Below are positions 23,822 to 32,892 of a stretch of DNA of 43,228 nt, piece by piece (the stretch's first letter is position 1; each line of letters opens with the position of its first letter). Location: NCBI RefSeq assembly GCF_025465275.1, contig NZ_JAODNK010000058.1:1-43228 (forward strand), in the 5' to 3' direction. The position numbers and the translations under genes were made by a program. Source of the DNA: Nocardia sp. Lineage in GTDB: Bacteria; Actinomycetota; Actinomycetes; Mycobacteriales; Mycobacteriaceae. The notes below the pieces were generated by a model. The model worked only from the letters and a program-made list of their open reading frames with translations, was not told where the DNA came from and made no database searches.

Positions 23822-25597
23822 TCAATGTGCGCGAAGCATGCGACCCGCAGCTTCGACGGCCGGCGTGGAACTGCCTGCGTCGTTGATGAATACGGCAAAG
23901 GCGAGATCGCCGGAGATCCCGACGAACCAGCCGTGCGCATGTTTGTCATCGATGAATTCGGCGGTACCGGTCTTGCCGAGCAGACCCGGAATATCAGCCA
24001 GCTGAGTCGCGGTCCCGGCGGTAATCGTCTCTCGCATCATGGTTTTCACCTGATCCGCAATCGTCGGCGGCAGCGCGGGCGGCACCTTGCCGGGAACTCC
24101 GGGACGCCCCTGGACGAGTGCCGGGTTCGGCGGCGACCCGTGAGCCAGCGCGGCGGCGACCATGGCCATACCGAACGGACTCGCGGTGACCTGACCCTGA
24201 CCGATGCCTTCTTCGACGCGCAGGGCGGCGGTGTCGGCATTGGGAACCTTGCCGGTCACGGTGGTCAGGGCGGGCGTCGTGTAATCGACGCCCAGGCCGA
24301 GTTGCATAGCCGCATTGGTGAGCGCATCGGGAGCGAGATTCACTGCCAGCCGGCCCATGGTGGTGTTGCAGGATTTGGCGAAGGCGGTGTGCAGCGGGAC
24401 CTGCCCGAGGTCGAAGTTGTTGTCATTGGGAATCTGCCGGCCTTCGATGTTCTCGGTACCGGGGCAGGCGAGCACGGTGTCCGGGGTGACCGCGCCGGAT
24501 TGCAGCGCCGCCGAAACGGTGACCGTCTTGAAGGTCGACCCCGGCGGGTAGAGCCCGGTGAGCGCGAGCGGGCCCTGATCGTCGGCCGGGCCGTTCTGGG
24601 CGATGGCCAGCACGTTTCCGGTGGACGGTTGCAGCGCCACGATCGCCGCGGCCTGCGGGATCGGGACCAGCGCCGCCTCGGCGGCACGCTGCAGCGCCGG
24701 GTCCAGCGTGGTGTGAATATCGGTGACGGCCTTGGCGTCCTGTCCGCCGACGCGCTGGGTGCTGCCGTCGGTGCCACGAGCCCGAACGGCCCAGCCGGCG
24801 GCGGCATCGGCATCCTGCTGCCAGAGATCGGAGAGCCCGGACCACACCGGGGAGGAGAGGGATTTATCAGTGGTGAGCAGGCGCGTCTGCGGCGCCAGCG
24901 TGACATTCGGCAGTGCGGCGAGAGCATCCTGAATGGGCGCGATATCCGCCGGTCGCAGGGTCACGGCCGTAATCGGTTTACCCTGCGCACCAGCCAGTTC
25001 CGAGGTCAGCGAGGCGGCGGTGACATCGGGGGCCGCCGCGTGCAGCAGTCCGGCCACCGCGGCGGTATCCGCGCCGGGCGCAATATTCACCAGCGTGACG
25101 ATCTGCTGACTCATGAATTCGCCGCCGGTGCTGTCGAGCACGCGCGCCGCGGGCGCCGGGTCGACGGAGCCGTAGGACAGCGGCCCGATATCGAGCCCGG
25201 GTGCCACGGTGGCCGGGTTCCAGTGCACCTTCCAGCCGTCACCGGTGTTGTCGAGTTTGCCGGTGGTGGAGTAGGTCCACTCGTCGTGCCCGTCCTTGCC
25301 GAGTTTCCAGTCCGCCGCGAGCGTGAAGGTGCCCCCGCCGTCCGCCTCCGCGACATTGCCGACCTGGAATTTCACCTGTTTGCCGAGTGCGTCGTAGAGC
25401 CCGCCGAGGCTATCGGTGGCCTGTTTCGCATCGGTGGTGGCGCCGGCCGCGGCGGCGACGTCGTCGCGGGTGAGCGCGTCGGCGAAACCGTTCGCCGCCT
25501 GCTTCATTCGATCGGCCGTCGAGTCGCCGCTGGAGCAGGCCGTCAGGGCCAGTCCCGATGCGACAACCATTCCGAGGAGTCTGGTTCCCGTCCGCAT
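23822..25597 (-). CDS. Penicillin-binding lipoprotein (Rv2864c-like transpeptidase)
   Basis: A 591-residue class B penicillin-binding protein anchored by lipid. Residues 1-20 are a lipoprotein signal with the lipobox LALTA-Cys21. Residues about 25-130 form an NTF2-like MecA_N domain, followed by a dimerisation region. The transpeptidase domain starts near 295 with the active-site STFK (354-357), SCN (409-411) and KTGTAE (542-547), so all three motifs are intact. It cross-links peptidoglycan outside the membrane. It resembles M. tuberculosis PbpLipo (Rv2864c), though that gene's usual neighbours are absent. It is divergent from the DUF6301 gene with a 63-base gap. Confidence 0.9.
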   Translation of the reverse strand: MRTGTRLLGMVVASGLALTACSSGDSTADRMKQAANGFADALTRDDVAAAAGATTDAKQATDSLGGLYDALGKQVKFQVGNVAEADGGGTFTLAADWKLGKDGHDEWTYSTTGKLDNTGDGWKVHWNPATVAPGLDIGPLSYGSVDPAPAARVLDSTGGEFMSQQIVTLVNIAPGADTAAVAGLLHAAAPDVTAASLTSELAGAQGKPITAVTLRPADIAPIQDALAALPNVTLAPQTRLLTTDKSLSSPVWSGLSDLWQQDADAAAGWAVRARGTDGSTQRVGGQDAKAVTDIHTTLDPALQRAAEAALVPIPQAAAIVALQPSTGNVLAIAQNGPADDQGPLALTGLYPPGSTFKTVTVSAALQSGAVTPDTVLACPGTENIEGRQIPNDNNFDLGQVPLHTAFAKSCNTTMGRLAVNLAPDALTNAAMQLGLGVDYTTPALTTVTGKVPNADTAALRVEEGIGQGQVTASPFGMAMVAAALAHGSPPNPALVQGRPGVPGKVPPALPPTIADQVKTMMRETITAGTATQLADIPGLLGKTGTAEFIDDKHAHGWFVGISGDLAFAVFINDAGSSTPAVEAAGRMLRAH

Positions 25598-25648
25598 CGT
25601 CTCGACGCTACCCGCCGCAGGAGGCTACCCCGCCGCGACGGGCGGAGC

Positions 25649-25654
25649 TAGGGT
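25649..25654 (+). promoter_or_regulatory. -10 box of a leaderless transcript
   Basis: TAGGGT lies exactly six bases before the GTG at 25661, so transcription would begin at or next to the start codon. No ribosome site is present. Confidence 0.6.
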
Positions 25655-25660
25655 CGCGGG

Positions 25661-27568
25661 GTGGGTTTCGAGGTGCGGGTGGACAGTGCGGGCGCGGTCG
25701 GGATCGTCAAGGCCGCAGTGGGGTTCGGGTGGAGTTGGGATCCGACGGACGTCCGTAGTTTCGCGCGCCGGGTGGGCTGGCAGACGCCGGAACCGGTGGG
25801 AACCATGCGACGCGGTGCGGTCTTCTCGCGGACCGGGCTGCGGGTGTGGTGGGACTCGGCCATGTTCTGGGGCAGCGGGCGGCGGCTGCAATATGTGCGG
25901 GTGCCGGTGTCCGATTGCCCGGCGCCGGACGGACTCGGCAGCCGGGAATTGCTCGCCGAGGCCTTGATCCGGGTGCGCGATGCCATTACGGAGGTGCTGG
26001 GCGAACCCGAGCACGGCGCGGGACCGGAGGAGGGACCGGCGTGGATCCTGCCGAATCTGGTGGTGGGACTGGGCCTCGGCCCCGACACCGTGGACCTCAT
26101 GCTGGTGAACCCCGTGGATCAGCGGTTCTGGATGGACCGGCGGCACGACGGCGCCCGGCGGCGCACCGCGATGGGTGGGTGGGGCCGGCTCTCGGAAGAC
26201 CTTGCCGGATATCTGGAGACGCTGCCGACCGATGCGCGAGTGGTCGTCACCGCGGCCGGCGGCCGGTACGTGCAGTTCGCGGTCGAGGAGCGCGAGCTGA
26301 CCAGCGAGCTGAGCCGCAGTGAATTCATCGACCCCACTTGGCGATACGGCAATGATGTCGGGAAATTGCTTGTGGCACAGGGCTGGTCGCCCACCGAGGA
26401 TGCGAACTGGTGGCGCAAGCTCCCCCGAAATGCCGGTCGCACCGCGGTGAGTCATTTTGCCGCCGGCACCGTCGAGGCGCTCCGCACGCTGGAGGTGCAG
26501 GCGGTCACGGATCTGGTGGTCGATGCCTGGGTGGAGGGCGGCGAGGATCTGGACCTGGCGGCACTGGGAATTCCACCGCATCCGACCTCCCGATCGCAGC
26601 GCGCCGAATTCCTGCGCAGCAATGCCCCGTACGGTTTCGATATCGGCCCACTGCGCGTGGATGTCCCCAGCGGAATCGATATCGCCCGTGCCGCAAGGGA
26701 ATTCGTCTGGACCTGGACACGCGCGGATATCGACGATTTCGCCGAACGGTTCGGCTGGCAACTGGAGGGCGAGCCCGGCCCGGCGGACCGCGTGGTGTGG
26801 GTCAAGACCGAGCTGCGCATCGACGGCGCCCGAGCCCGATTCTGTTGCGACGGTGACCGTTTGGAGTCGGTCTGCATCACCCTCAGCGACAGTATCGAAT
26901 CGCAGCTGTACGAGGAGGGCCCGCCCGCCGAGGTGCGCGAGCAATTGACGGCGGCCGTAACCCGCGCCGTCGACGGCCTGCGCACCGAGTTGGGTGCGCC
27001 CGTGCACGGCACGCTCTGGCACGCGCACGGCCCGGTCTGGTCGACCCGGCGGCTCGCGCTCGGGGTGGTGGCGGCGGTCGATACCGTCGAGCTCTACCTG
27101 GTGAATCCCGCGGAGCGCGAACGGCAATTGATCCTCGAACAGCAGCAGACAGCGCGCCGTGCCGCCGAGCGCGAGTGGCGGCAGTTCTTCGACGATCTGT
27201 CGGCCATAGTCGCCGATCTAGCAGAGACTGCCGAGGTGACCATCGATGCCGGTGATCGCGGCTGCACGACCTTCCTTCGGGATGCGGACGGCGTGCGGGT
27301 CACCCTGGATGCGGAGGCGGGCCTCGGCCTGCATCCGCGCACGACCGAACTCATGCGCACCAACGGCTGGCAGCGTCCCGCGACCGGCCGCCCGGTCTGG
27401 CGGCACGGCCTCTACCGGCCCGCGCTCTTCCGGGATTTCCGCCGTTTCGTGGAGTTCGCGCTCTGGCCGCTGCGCACCCGTATGGGCCCGTACACCGTGC
27501 TGCGGGTGCACGCGCAGGGCGAAGAGCATGCCCTGCGCACCCCGTCGACGGGCGCGACCGGCTTCTGA
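25661..27568 (+). CDS. Large DUF6301-type protein with internal duplication
   Basis: A 635-residue cytoplasmic protein without enzyme motifs. It contains two copies of the same two-domain unit, at about 3-300 and 325-625. Matching pieces are VRVDSAGAVGIVKAAVGF against LRVDVPSGIDIARAAREF, DVRSFARRVGWQ against DIDDFAERFGWQ, DTVDLMLVNP (142-151) against DTVELYLVNP (474-483), and RLSEDLAGYLETLP against QFFDDLSAIVADLA. The first domain fits DUF6301; the second resembles a secretion-chaperone-like (TY-Chap) fold found in actinobacterial type VII loci. Single-unit proteins are the norm as far as I know. Function is unknown. GTG 25661 follows a TAGGGT box by six bases, so it is likely leaderless. Confidence 0.7.
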   Translation: MGFEVRVDSAGAVGIVKAAVGFGWSWDPTDVRSFARRVGWQTPEPVGTMRRGAVFSRTGLRVWWDSAMFWGSGRRLQYVRVPVSDCPAPDGLGSRELLAEALIRVRDAITEVLGEPEHGAGPEEGPAWILPNLVVGLGLGPDTVDLMLVNPVDQRFWMDRRHDGARRRTAMGGWGRLSEDLAGYLETLPTDARVVVTAAGGRYVQFAVEERELTSELSRSEFIDPTWRYGNDVGKLLVAQGWSPTEDANWWRKLPRNAGRTAVSHFAAGTVEALRTLEVQAVTDLVVDAWVEGGEDLDLAALGIPPHPTSRSQRAEFLRSNAPYGFDIGPLRVDVPSGIDIARAAREFVWTWTRADIDDFAERFGWQLEGEPGPADRVVWVKTELRIDGARARFCCDGDRLESVCITLSDSIESQLYEEGPPAEVREQLTAAVTRAVDGLRTELGAPVHGTLWHAHGPVWSTRRLALGVVAAVDTVELYLVNPAERERQLILEQQQTARRAAEREWRQFFDDLSAIVADLAETAEVTIDAGDRGCTTFLRDADGVRVTLDAEAGLGLHPRTTELMRTNGWQRPATGRPVWRHGLYRPALFRDFRRFVEFALWPLRTRMGPYTVLRVHAQGEEHALRTPSTGATGF

Positions 27569-27577
27569 CCGGACCCC

Positions 27578-27583
27578 TAGAGT
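27578..27583 (+). promoter_or_regulatory. -10 box of a leaderless transcript
   Basis: TAGAGT lies exactly six bases before ATG 27590 of the methyltransferase. No Shine-Dalgarno sequence is needed or seen beyond a GAGAG run. Confidence 0.6.
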
Positions 27584-27589
27584 CGAGAG

Positions 27590-28228
27590 ATGACCGAGAT
27601 CGATGATGTCCTTGTCACCCGGGCCGGATACGACGCCGTCGCCGAGCTCTACACCAATCTGGTCGAGCGCCAACTGGATTCGAATCCATTCGATCGAGCC
27701 ATGCTCGACATTTTCGCCGCGTTGGTGGCCGAAACCGAGCCCGGTATGGTCGCGGAGGTCGGGTGCGGTCCGGGCCGGGTGTCCGCTTATCTGAAGGCCG
27801 CGGGCCTCAATGTCTTCGGAATCGATCTGTCCCCCGAAATGATCCGCCAGGCACAGGCCGCCCATCCCGATATCCACTTCGAGGAGGGCTCGATGGAGCA
27901 GATGGGCCTGGACGACGCGGTGTTGAGCGGAATCGTGGCCTGGTACTCGATCATTCACACACCGCCGGAGCGGGTGCCCACCGTGCTGACCGAGTTCGCG
28001 CGCGTCCTGCGCCCGGAGGGCCATGTCCTGTTCGGCTTCCAGGCGCCCGAGCAAACACAGGGTGTGGAGGCCTTCGATCACAAGGTCGCGCCCGGATACC
28101 GCTGGGCCCCGGATACATTGGCGGAGGCGCTGGAACAGGCCGGCTTCCGGGTGACGGCCCGAATGCTGCGCGCACCGCGGCCCGATGATCGCGGCCCGCA
28201 GGGCTACGTGCTCGCCGTCCGGAACTGA
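27590..28228 (+). CDS. Class I SAM-dependent methyltransferase
   Basis: A 212-residue Rossmann-fold methyltransferase. Motif I is AEVGCGPGRV (55-64), Asp79 in VFGIDLS binds the ribose of S-adenosylmethionine, then FEEGSMEQM and the motif IV-like AWYSIIHTP follow, with ARVLRPEGHVLFGF as the post-IV strand. The acceptor cannot be told; it resembles small-molecule methyltransferases of the UbiE/Methyltransf_11 type. It starts 21 bases after the DUF6301 gene but has its own TAGAGT box, so it may be made from a leaderless mRNA. Confidence 0.88.
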   Translation: MTEIDDVLVTRAGYDAVAELYTNLVERQLDSNPFDRAMLDIFAALVAETEPGMVAEVGCGPGRVSAYLKAAGLNVFGIDLSPEMIRQAQAAHPDIHFEEGSMEQMGLDDAVLSGIVAWYSIIHTPPERVPTVLTEFARVLRPEGHVLFGFQAPEQTQGVEAFDHKVAPGYRWAPDTLAEALEQAGFRVTARMLRAPRPDDRGPQGYVLAVRN

Positions 28229-28284
28229 CCGCCGCTCCGGCCGGAATAGAAATCCACCGCTCCGGCTTGCGAAGACCCATGGGT

Positions 28285-29187
28285 ATGAAAGCGATCAGTC
28301 AGCGAATCCTCGGTGGTCCGGAAGTGCTGGAGACGGTGGAGGTCGAAAAGCCGCGCCCAGGCCCCGGCCAGGTCCTCGTCCGGGTGGCCGCCACCTCGGT
28401 GAACGCGGCCGATTGGAAGCTGCGCGCGGGCATTGTCACCAAGCTGGGCGCACCACCGTTCACCCTGGGACTCGATGTCTCCGGCGTGGTCGAGGAGATC
28501 GGCCCGGACGTCACGGCGTTCGCGCCCGGCGACGAGGTGTACGGCGCGGTGTTGAGCCGCAACGGGGCCTACGCTGAATATGTGGTCACCCCAGCGGATT
28601 TCCTGGCTCCCAAGCCCGCGACGCTCGATCACGTCCATGCCGCCGCCCTGCCGACCGCGGTGCTCACAGCCTGGCAAGCGCTGACCGAAGTCGAAGCGGG
28701 ACAACGGGTTCTGGTGCATGCGGCGGCGGGCGGCGTGGGCCATCTGGCGGTGCAGATCGCCAAGGCGCGGGGCGCGTACGTGATCGGCACCGCCCGTGCG
28801 GCCAATCACGAATACCTCCTCGAACTCGGTGCTGACGAGGTAATCGACTACACGACAACCGATTTCACCACGATCGCCGCCGTCGACTGGGTCGTCGACC
28901 TGGTCGGCGGTGATTACACCGAACGCTCACTGAAGGTGTTGCACCCCACCGGCCGCCTGATCGATGCCCAGGGCGAGGTACCGCTGGACGATCCCCGCTA
29001 TCACCGCCACTACTTCACCCCCTCCGGCACGGATCTGCGCGCGGTGGCGGCGCTGGTCGATCGCGGGCAGTTGCACAGCACGGTCGAGCGCGTCATGCCG
29101 CTCGCCGACGTGGCCGCCGCGCACGAGCTGAGCGCCTCCGGGCGGGTGCGCGGGAAGATCGTACTGGTGCCCTGGGCGGCCGCCTGA
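28285..29187 (+). CDS. NADP-dependent MDR oxidoreductase
   Basis: A 300-residue zinc-independent medium-chain reductase. The GroES-like domain has AATSVNAADWKLRAG and LGLDVSGVVEEIG, and the cofactor loop AAGGVGH sits at 147-153, followed by ARAANHEYLLELGADEVIDY, typical of quinone- or enone-reducing MDRs. It resembles the reductase at 613-1536 in plan but is clearly a different protein. ATG 28285 is chosen as the family start (MKAISQ); ATG 28279 is also possible, and no strong ribosome site is visible. It is 57 bases from the methyltransferase and 85 bases from the KstD-like gene, in the same direction. Confidence 0.85.
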   Translation: MKAISQRILGGPEVLETVEVEKPRPGPGQVLVRVAATSVNAADWKLRAGIVTKLGAPPFTLGLDVSGVVEEIGPDVTAFAPGDEVYGAVLSRNGAYAEYVVTPADFLAPKPATLDHVHAAALPTAVLTAWQALTEVEAGQRVLVHAAAGGVGHLAVQIAKARGAYVIGTARAANHEYLLELGADEVIDYTTTDFTTIAAVDWVVDLVGGDYTERSLKVLHPTGRLIDAQGEVPLDDPRYHRHYFTPSGTDLRAVAALVDRGQLHSTVERVMPLADVAAAHELSASGRVRGKIVLVPWAAA

Positions 29188-29271
29188 CCGCAGATTCCTG
29201 GCCATCGGGACCATTTGGTGCTTCCCCGCGTCGCTGCGCTTACCGTCGAGCAGAGGCGATAGCAGGGAGTA

Positions 29272-30810
29272 ATGGTGGAGTACTGGGACGAAGAAGTCGA
29301 TGTGCTGGTCGCCGGTTCCGGCGGCGGTGTGGCCGGGGCCTATACGGCCGCGCGCGAGGGTCTGACGGTGACGCTGGTGGAGGCCACCGACAAATTCGGT
29401 GGTACCACGTCGTATTCGGGTGGCGGCGGAATGTGGTTCCCCTGCAATCCGGTGCTGCGGCGGGCTGGTGTCGACGACACGCTCGAGGATGCGCTCACCT
29501 ACTACCGCGCGGTGGTCGGCGATCGCACTCCGGCCGAGCTGCAGGAAGCGTATGTGCGCGGCGGTTCGGCGGCGATCGAATACTTCGAGAGCGATGAGAG
29601 CATCTCGTTCCAGATGTTCCCGTGGCCGGACTATTTCGGCAAAGCGCCCAAGGCGCGGCTGGATGGCAAGCGGCACATCATTCCCACTCCGCTGCGCGCG
29701 AGCGAACTGGGTGAGCTGAGCGAATCGATCCGCGGACCCCTCGCCACCGACCGGCACGGCGATCCGCAGCCGGACTACCTCATCGGCGGCCGGGCCCTGG
29801 TCGGGCGGTTCCTGCTGGCAATGGCCAAGTACCCCAATGTTTCACTGCAGCTGCACACCGCGCTGGTGGAGCTGGTGGTCGAAGGCGGTGCGGTGGTCGG
29901 CGCCATCGTCGAGCGCGAAGGCAATCGGATCGCGATCCGCACCCGCAAGGGAGTGCTACTGGCGGCGGGCGGTTTCGAGGGCAATGACGCGCTGCGCCAG
30001 CGCTACGGGGTGCCCGGGGTGGCCCGGGACACCATGGGGCCGTGGGGAAATGTCGGCAAGGCGCACGAGGCGGGCATTGCCGTCGGCGCGGATACCGATC
30101 TCATGGATCAGGCGTGGTGGTCGCCGGGCCTGATCCACCCGGACGGCCGCGCGGCATTCGCGCTGTGGTTCACCGGCGGCATTTTCGTGAATCAGGCCGG
30201 GGTTCGGTTCGTCAACGAGTCCGCGCCGTACGACCGGCTGGGCCGCGACATCATCGACCGGATGAACGACGGTTCGGTGGAGTTGCCCTTCTGGATGATC
30301 TACGACGACACCGAGGGTGCGGTGCCGCCGATCAAGGCCAGCAATGTGCCGATGGTGGAGACCGAGAAGTACGTCGAGGCGGGCCTCTGGCACACCGCCG
30401 ACACGCTGGAGGAACTGGCCGCGAAGATCGGTGTGGCGGCGGATGCGCTCACTGCGAGCGTGGCCCGCTTCAATGAGCAGGCCGCCGCCGGTGTGGATGC
30501 CGACTTCGGGCGCGGCGACGAAGCCTACGACCGCGCCTTCTCCAACGGCGAGTCGCCGCTCGCGCCCATTGTGAAGGGACCGTTCCACGCGGCCGCCTTC
30601 GGCATTTCCGATCTGGGCACCAAAGGCGGGTTGCGCACCGACACGGTGGGGCGCGTCCTGAACGAATCCGGCGAAACCATCCCCGGGCTGTATGCGGCGG
30701 GCAACACCATGGCCGCGCCGAGTGGCACCACCTACCCGGGCGGTGGCAACCCGATCGGCGCATCGGTACTGTTCAGCCACCTCGCGGCACTAGATATGGC
30801 GGCCCGCTAG
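29272..30810 (+). CDS. kstD: 3-Ketosteroid delta-1-dehydrogenase-like flavoprotein
   Basis: A 512-residue FAD enzyme of the KstD/fumarate-reductase family, the same length as Rhodococcus KstD1. The FAD motif is VLVAGSGGGVAGAYTAAREG (11-30). The residues matching the known steroid site are all present: Tyr121 (PWPDYF), Tyr320 (NESAPYDRLGR), Tyr488 and Gly492 (TTYPGGGNPIG). It would remove the 1,2 hydrogens of 3-oxo-steroids during sterol ring opening, in the cytoplasm. The start follows AGCAGGGAG. No other classical sterol genes or KstR site are seen next to it, so it may act on a different steroid or related 3-ketone. Confidence 0.85.
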   Translation: MVEYWDEEVDVLVAGSGGGVAGAYTAAREGLTVTLVEATDKFGGTTSYSGGGGMWFPCNPVLRRAGVDDTLEDALTYYRAVVGDRTPAELQEAYVRGGSAAIEYFESDESISFQMFPWPDYFGKAPKARLDGKRHIIPTPLRASELGELSESIRGPLATDRHGDPQPDYLIGGRALVGRFLLAMAKYPNVSLQLHTALVELVVEGGAVVGAIVEREGNRIAIRTRKGVLLAAGGFEGNDALRQRYGVPGVARDTMGPWGNVGKAHEAGIAVGADTDLMDQAWWSPGLIHPDGRAAFALWFTGGIFVNQAGVRFVNESAPYDRLGRDIIDRMNDGSVELPFWMIYDDTEGAVPPIKASNVPMVETEKYVEAGLWHTADTLEELAAKIGVAADALTASVARFNEQAAAGVDADFGRGDEAYDRAFSNGESPLAPIVKGPFHAAAFGISDLGTKGGLRTDTVGRVLNESGETIPGLYAAGNTMAAPSGTTYPGGGNPIGASVLFSHLAALDMAAR

Positions 30811-30813
30811 AGT
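30808..30813 (+). promoter_or_regulatory. -10 box of a leaderless transcript
   Basis: TAGAGT, beginning inside the stop codon of the KstD-like gene, lies exactly six bases before ATG 30820. Confidence 0.6.
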
Positions 30814-30819
30814 CGATCC

Positions 30820-32412
30820 ATGAGCCCGGTCGGCGAGGCAGCATCGAGCGCATTATTACGGGCGCGGTACGACGTGGTCGTGGTCGGCGGTGGCCACAAT
30901 GGTTTGGTGGCCGCCGCCTATCTGGCACGGGCCGGACGCTCGGTACTGGTGGTGGAGCGTGCGGATCACACCGGCGGTGCGGCGGTGTCCGCGCGGGTTT
31001 TCCCCGGTGTGGATGCGCGCCTGTCCCGGTACTCGTATCTGGTGAGTCTGCTGCCGCAGCAGATCGTGCGAGATCTGGGGCTGCACTTCGAGACTCGGCG
31101 TCGCCGCATCTCCTCCTACACTCCGGTCGGTGCGGGCGGGCTGTTGGTGGACAACGGGTCCGAAGCGGGGACTCGGGAGAGTTTCGCGCGGATCACCGGT
31201 TCGGATCGGGATTTCCTTGCCTGGCAACGGTTCTACGCGCAGACCGCCGAACTCGCCCGGCGTGTCTTTCCCACCTTGACGTCGCCGCTGCCGACGCGGG
31301 ACGAAATGTGCCGCACCGTAGACGATTCCGCGCTCTGGGAGGCGATTTTCGAACGCCCCCTGGGTGAATGGGTCGAAGCGACCTTCGCCGACGACACCGT
31401 GCGCGGCGTGGTCCTCACCGATGCGCTGATCGGCACCTTCACACACGCACACGATCCATCGCTGCTGCAGAACCGCTGCTTCCTCTATCACGTGATCGGC
31501 GGCGGCACCGGCGACTGGGACGTGCCGGTCGGCGGCATGGGCGCACTGACGGACGCGCTCGCGGCAGCCGCCCGCGCCGCCGGGGCGGAGATCATGACCG
31601 GTTGTGCGGTCACCGGTATCGAAACCGATGGCAGCACAGCGCAGGTGGACTTCAGCACGGCTCGCGGCGATACCGGCACGGTCGTGGCCGAACGGGTGCT
31701 GGCAAATGCAGCGCCGTACGAACTCGCCAGGCTGCTCGGCGAGACCGCGGAACGCCCGGAGGGCTCCCAGCTCAAGATCAATATGCTGCTGCGCCGGCTA
31801 CCGCGCCTGCGGGACACCGGGGTCGATCCCGCCGCCGCCTTCGCGGGCACCTTCCACATCGCCGAATCCGGCTCCCAGCTCGAACGGGCCTATCGCGAGG
31901 CCGCCGCCGGCCAGCTGCCCTCCGCCCCACCTGCCGAGATCTACTGCCACACCCTGACCGATCCCTCGATCCTCTCCCCCGAGCTGCTGGCGCAGGGCAT
32001 GCACACCCTCACGCTCTTCGGTTTGCACACCCCTGCAAGGCTTTTCGCCGCCGACCCGGACGGAACCAAAGCCGCGCTCGTCGATGCCACACTCGCCCAA
32101 CTGGATTCGGTCCTCGCCGAACCCATTCGCGATTGCCTGGCCCTCGACGCCGACGGCCGCCCCTGCCTGGAGGCGAAGTCCCCGATCGATCTGGAACGCG
32201 ATATCGGCCTCCCCGGCGGCCACATCTTCCACCGAGACCTCGAATTCCCCTATCTCCCAGACGAATCGGATAATTCCGCTGCCGCCCGCTGGGGCGTCGC
32301 CACCGCACACCGGAATATCCTGCTGTGCGGCGCGGGTGCAGTCCGCGGTGGTGGTGTCAGCGGCATCGGCGGCCACAATGCCGCCATGGCGGTACTCGAA
32401 TCCGACAACTGA
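30820..32412 (+). CDS. FAD-dependent oxidoreductase, phytoene-desaturase/PYROXD2 type
   Basis: A 530-residue flavoprotein. DVVVVGGGHNGLVAAAYLARAG (18-39) is the dinucleotide motif, followed by VVERADHTGGAA and, near the C-terminus, LLCGAGAVRGGGVSGIGGHNAAM, the second FAD-contact strand of the carotenoid-desaturase-like family. This branch (PYROXD2-like) is common in actinobacteria and its substrates are mostly unknown. It follows the KstD-like gene by nine bases but has a TAGAGT box at the leaderless distance, so it may be read both by read-through and from its own start. A shared role with KstD in oxidising cyclic ketones or alkenes is inference. Confidence 0.85.
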   Translation: MSPVGEAASSALLRARYDVVVVGGGHNGLVAAAYLARAGRSVLVVERADHTGGAAVSARVFPGVDARLSRYSYLVSLLPQQIVRDLGLHFETRRRRISSYTPVGAGGLLVDNGSEAGTRESFARITGSDRDFLAWQRFYAQTAELARRVFPTLTSPLPTRDEMCRTVDDSALWEAIFERPLGEWVEATFADDTVRGVVLTDALIGTFTHAHDPSLLQNRCFLYHVIGGGTGDWDVPVGGMGALTDALAAAARAAGAEIMTGCAVTGIETDGSTAQVDFSTARGDTGTVVAERVLANAAPYELARLLGETAERPEGSQLKINMLLRRLPRLRDTGVDPAAAFAGTFHIAESGSQLERAYREAAAGQLPSAPPAEIYCHTLTDPSILSPELLAQGMHTLTLFGLHTPARLFAADPDGTKAALVDATLAQLDSVLAEPIRDCLALDADGRPCLEAKSPIDLERDIGLPGGHIFHRDLEFPYLPDESDNSAAARWGVATAHRNILLCGAGAVRGGGVSGIGGHNAAMAVLESDN

Positions 32413-32422
32413 CGCTGCGAAA

Positions 32423-32887
32423 TCACCGCTCTTCGCGGTGCTCGGCATCCCACTTCGCACGGGCCTCGCCTACGGCGTCCATATGGTCGCGCGACCAGTC
32501 GGCCAGATCGGCGGCCACCCCGGCCAGGCTGTAGCCGAGATCGGTGAGCCGGTACTCGACCTGCGGCGGAATGGTGGGATACGCGGTGCGCTCGAGGAAC
32601 CCGTCGCGCCCCAGCCGCTTGGTGGTGAGGGTGAGCATGCGCTGGGATATGCCAGGAATCGCACGCTGCAATTCGCTGAACCGCCGTGTGCCCTTGTGCA
32701 GTTCGACCAGCACCAGCACCGTCCACTTGTCACCCAGCCGGTCCAGGGTGTCGCGGATGCCGCAGTTGTCGTCACCACACGGACCCTCCGAGATAGGGTC
32801 CGCGACCTGCGCGGTAACACCGGTGTTCGTGAGTGACAGCAAAGTGCCTTCTTCCGGAGTCGGCGCGGGCGTCGGATGCTCGAGCAT
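32423..32887 (-). CDS. HxlR-family regulator, QorR-like
   Basis: A 154-residue winged-helix regulator. The HxlR domain (about 40-135) has CGIRDTLDRLGDKWTVLVLVEL, RRFSELQRAIPGISQRMLTLTTKRLGRDG and a beta-wing PPQVEYRLTDLG. Cys37 and Cys42 (PCGDDNC) lie just before the DNA-binding domain, where redox-sensing QorR/HypR-type members keep a reactive Cys. About 35 residues of extra N-terminus precede it. It is divergent from an NmrA/QorB-type quinone reductase, the same arrangement as qorR and qor2 in Corynebacterium glutamicum, so oxidants or quinones are the likely signal. ATG 32887 is the start. Confidence 0.85.
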   Translation of the reverse strand: MLEHPTPAPTPEEGTLLSLTNTGVTAQVADPISEGPCGDDNCGIRDTLDRLGDKWTVLVLVELHKGTRRFSELQRAIPGISQRMLTLTTKRLGRDGFLERTAYPTIPPQVEYRLTDLGYSLAGVAADLADWSRDHMDAVGEARAKWDAEHREER

Positions 32888-32892
32888 GTCTT

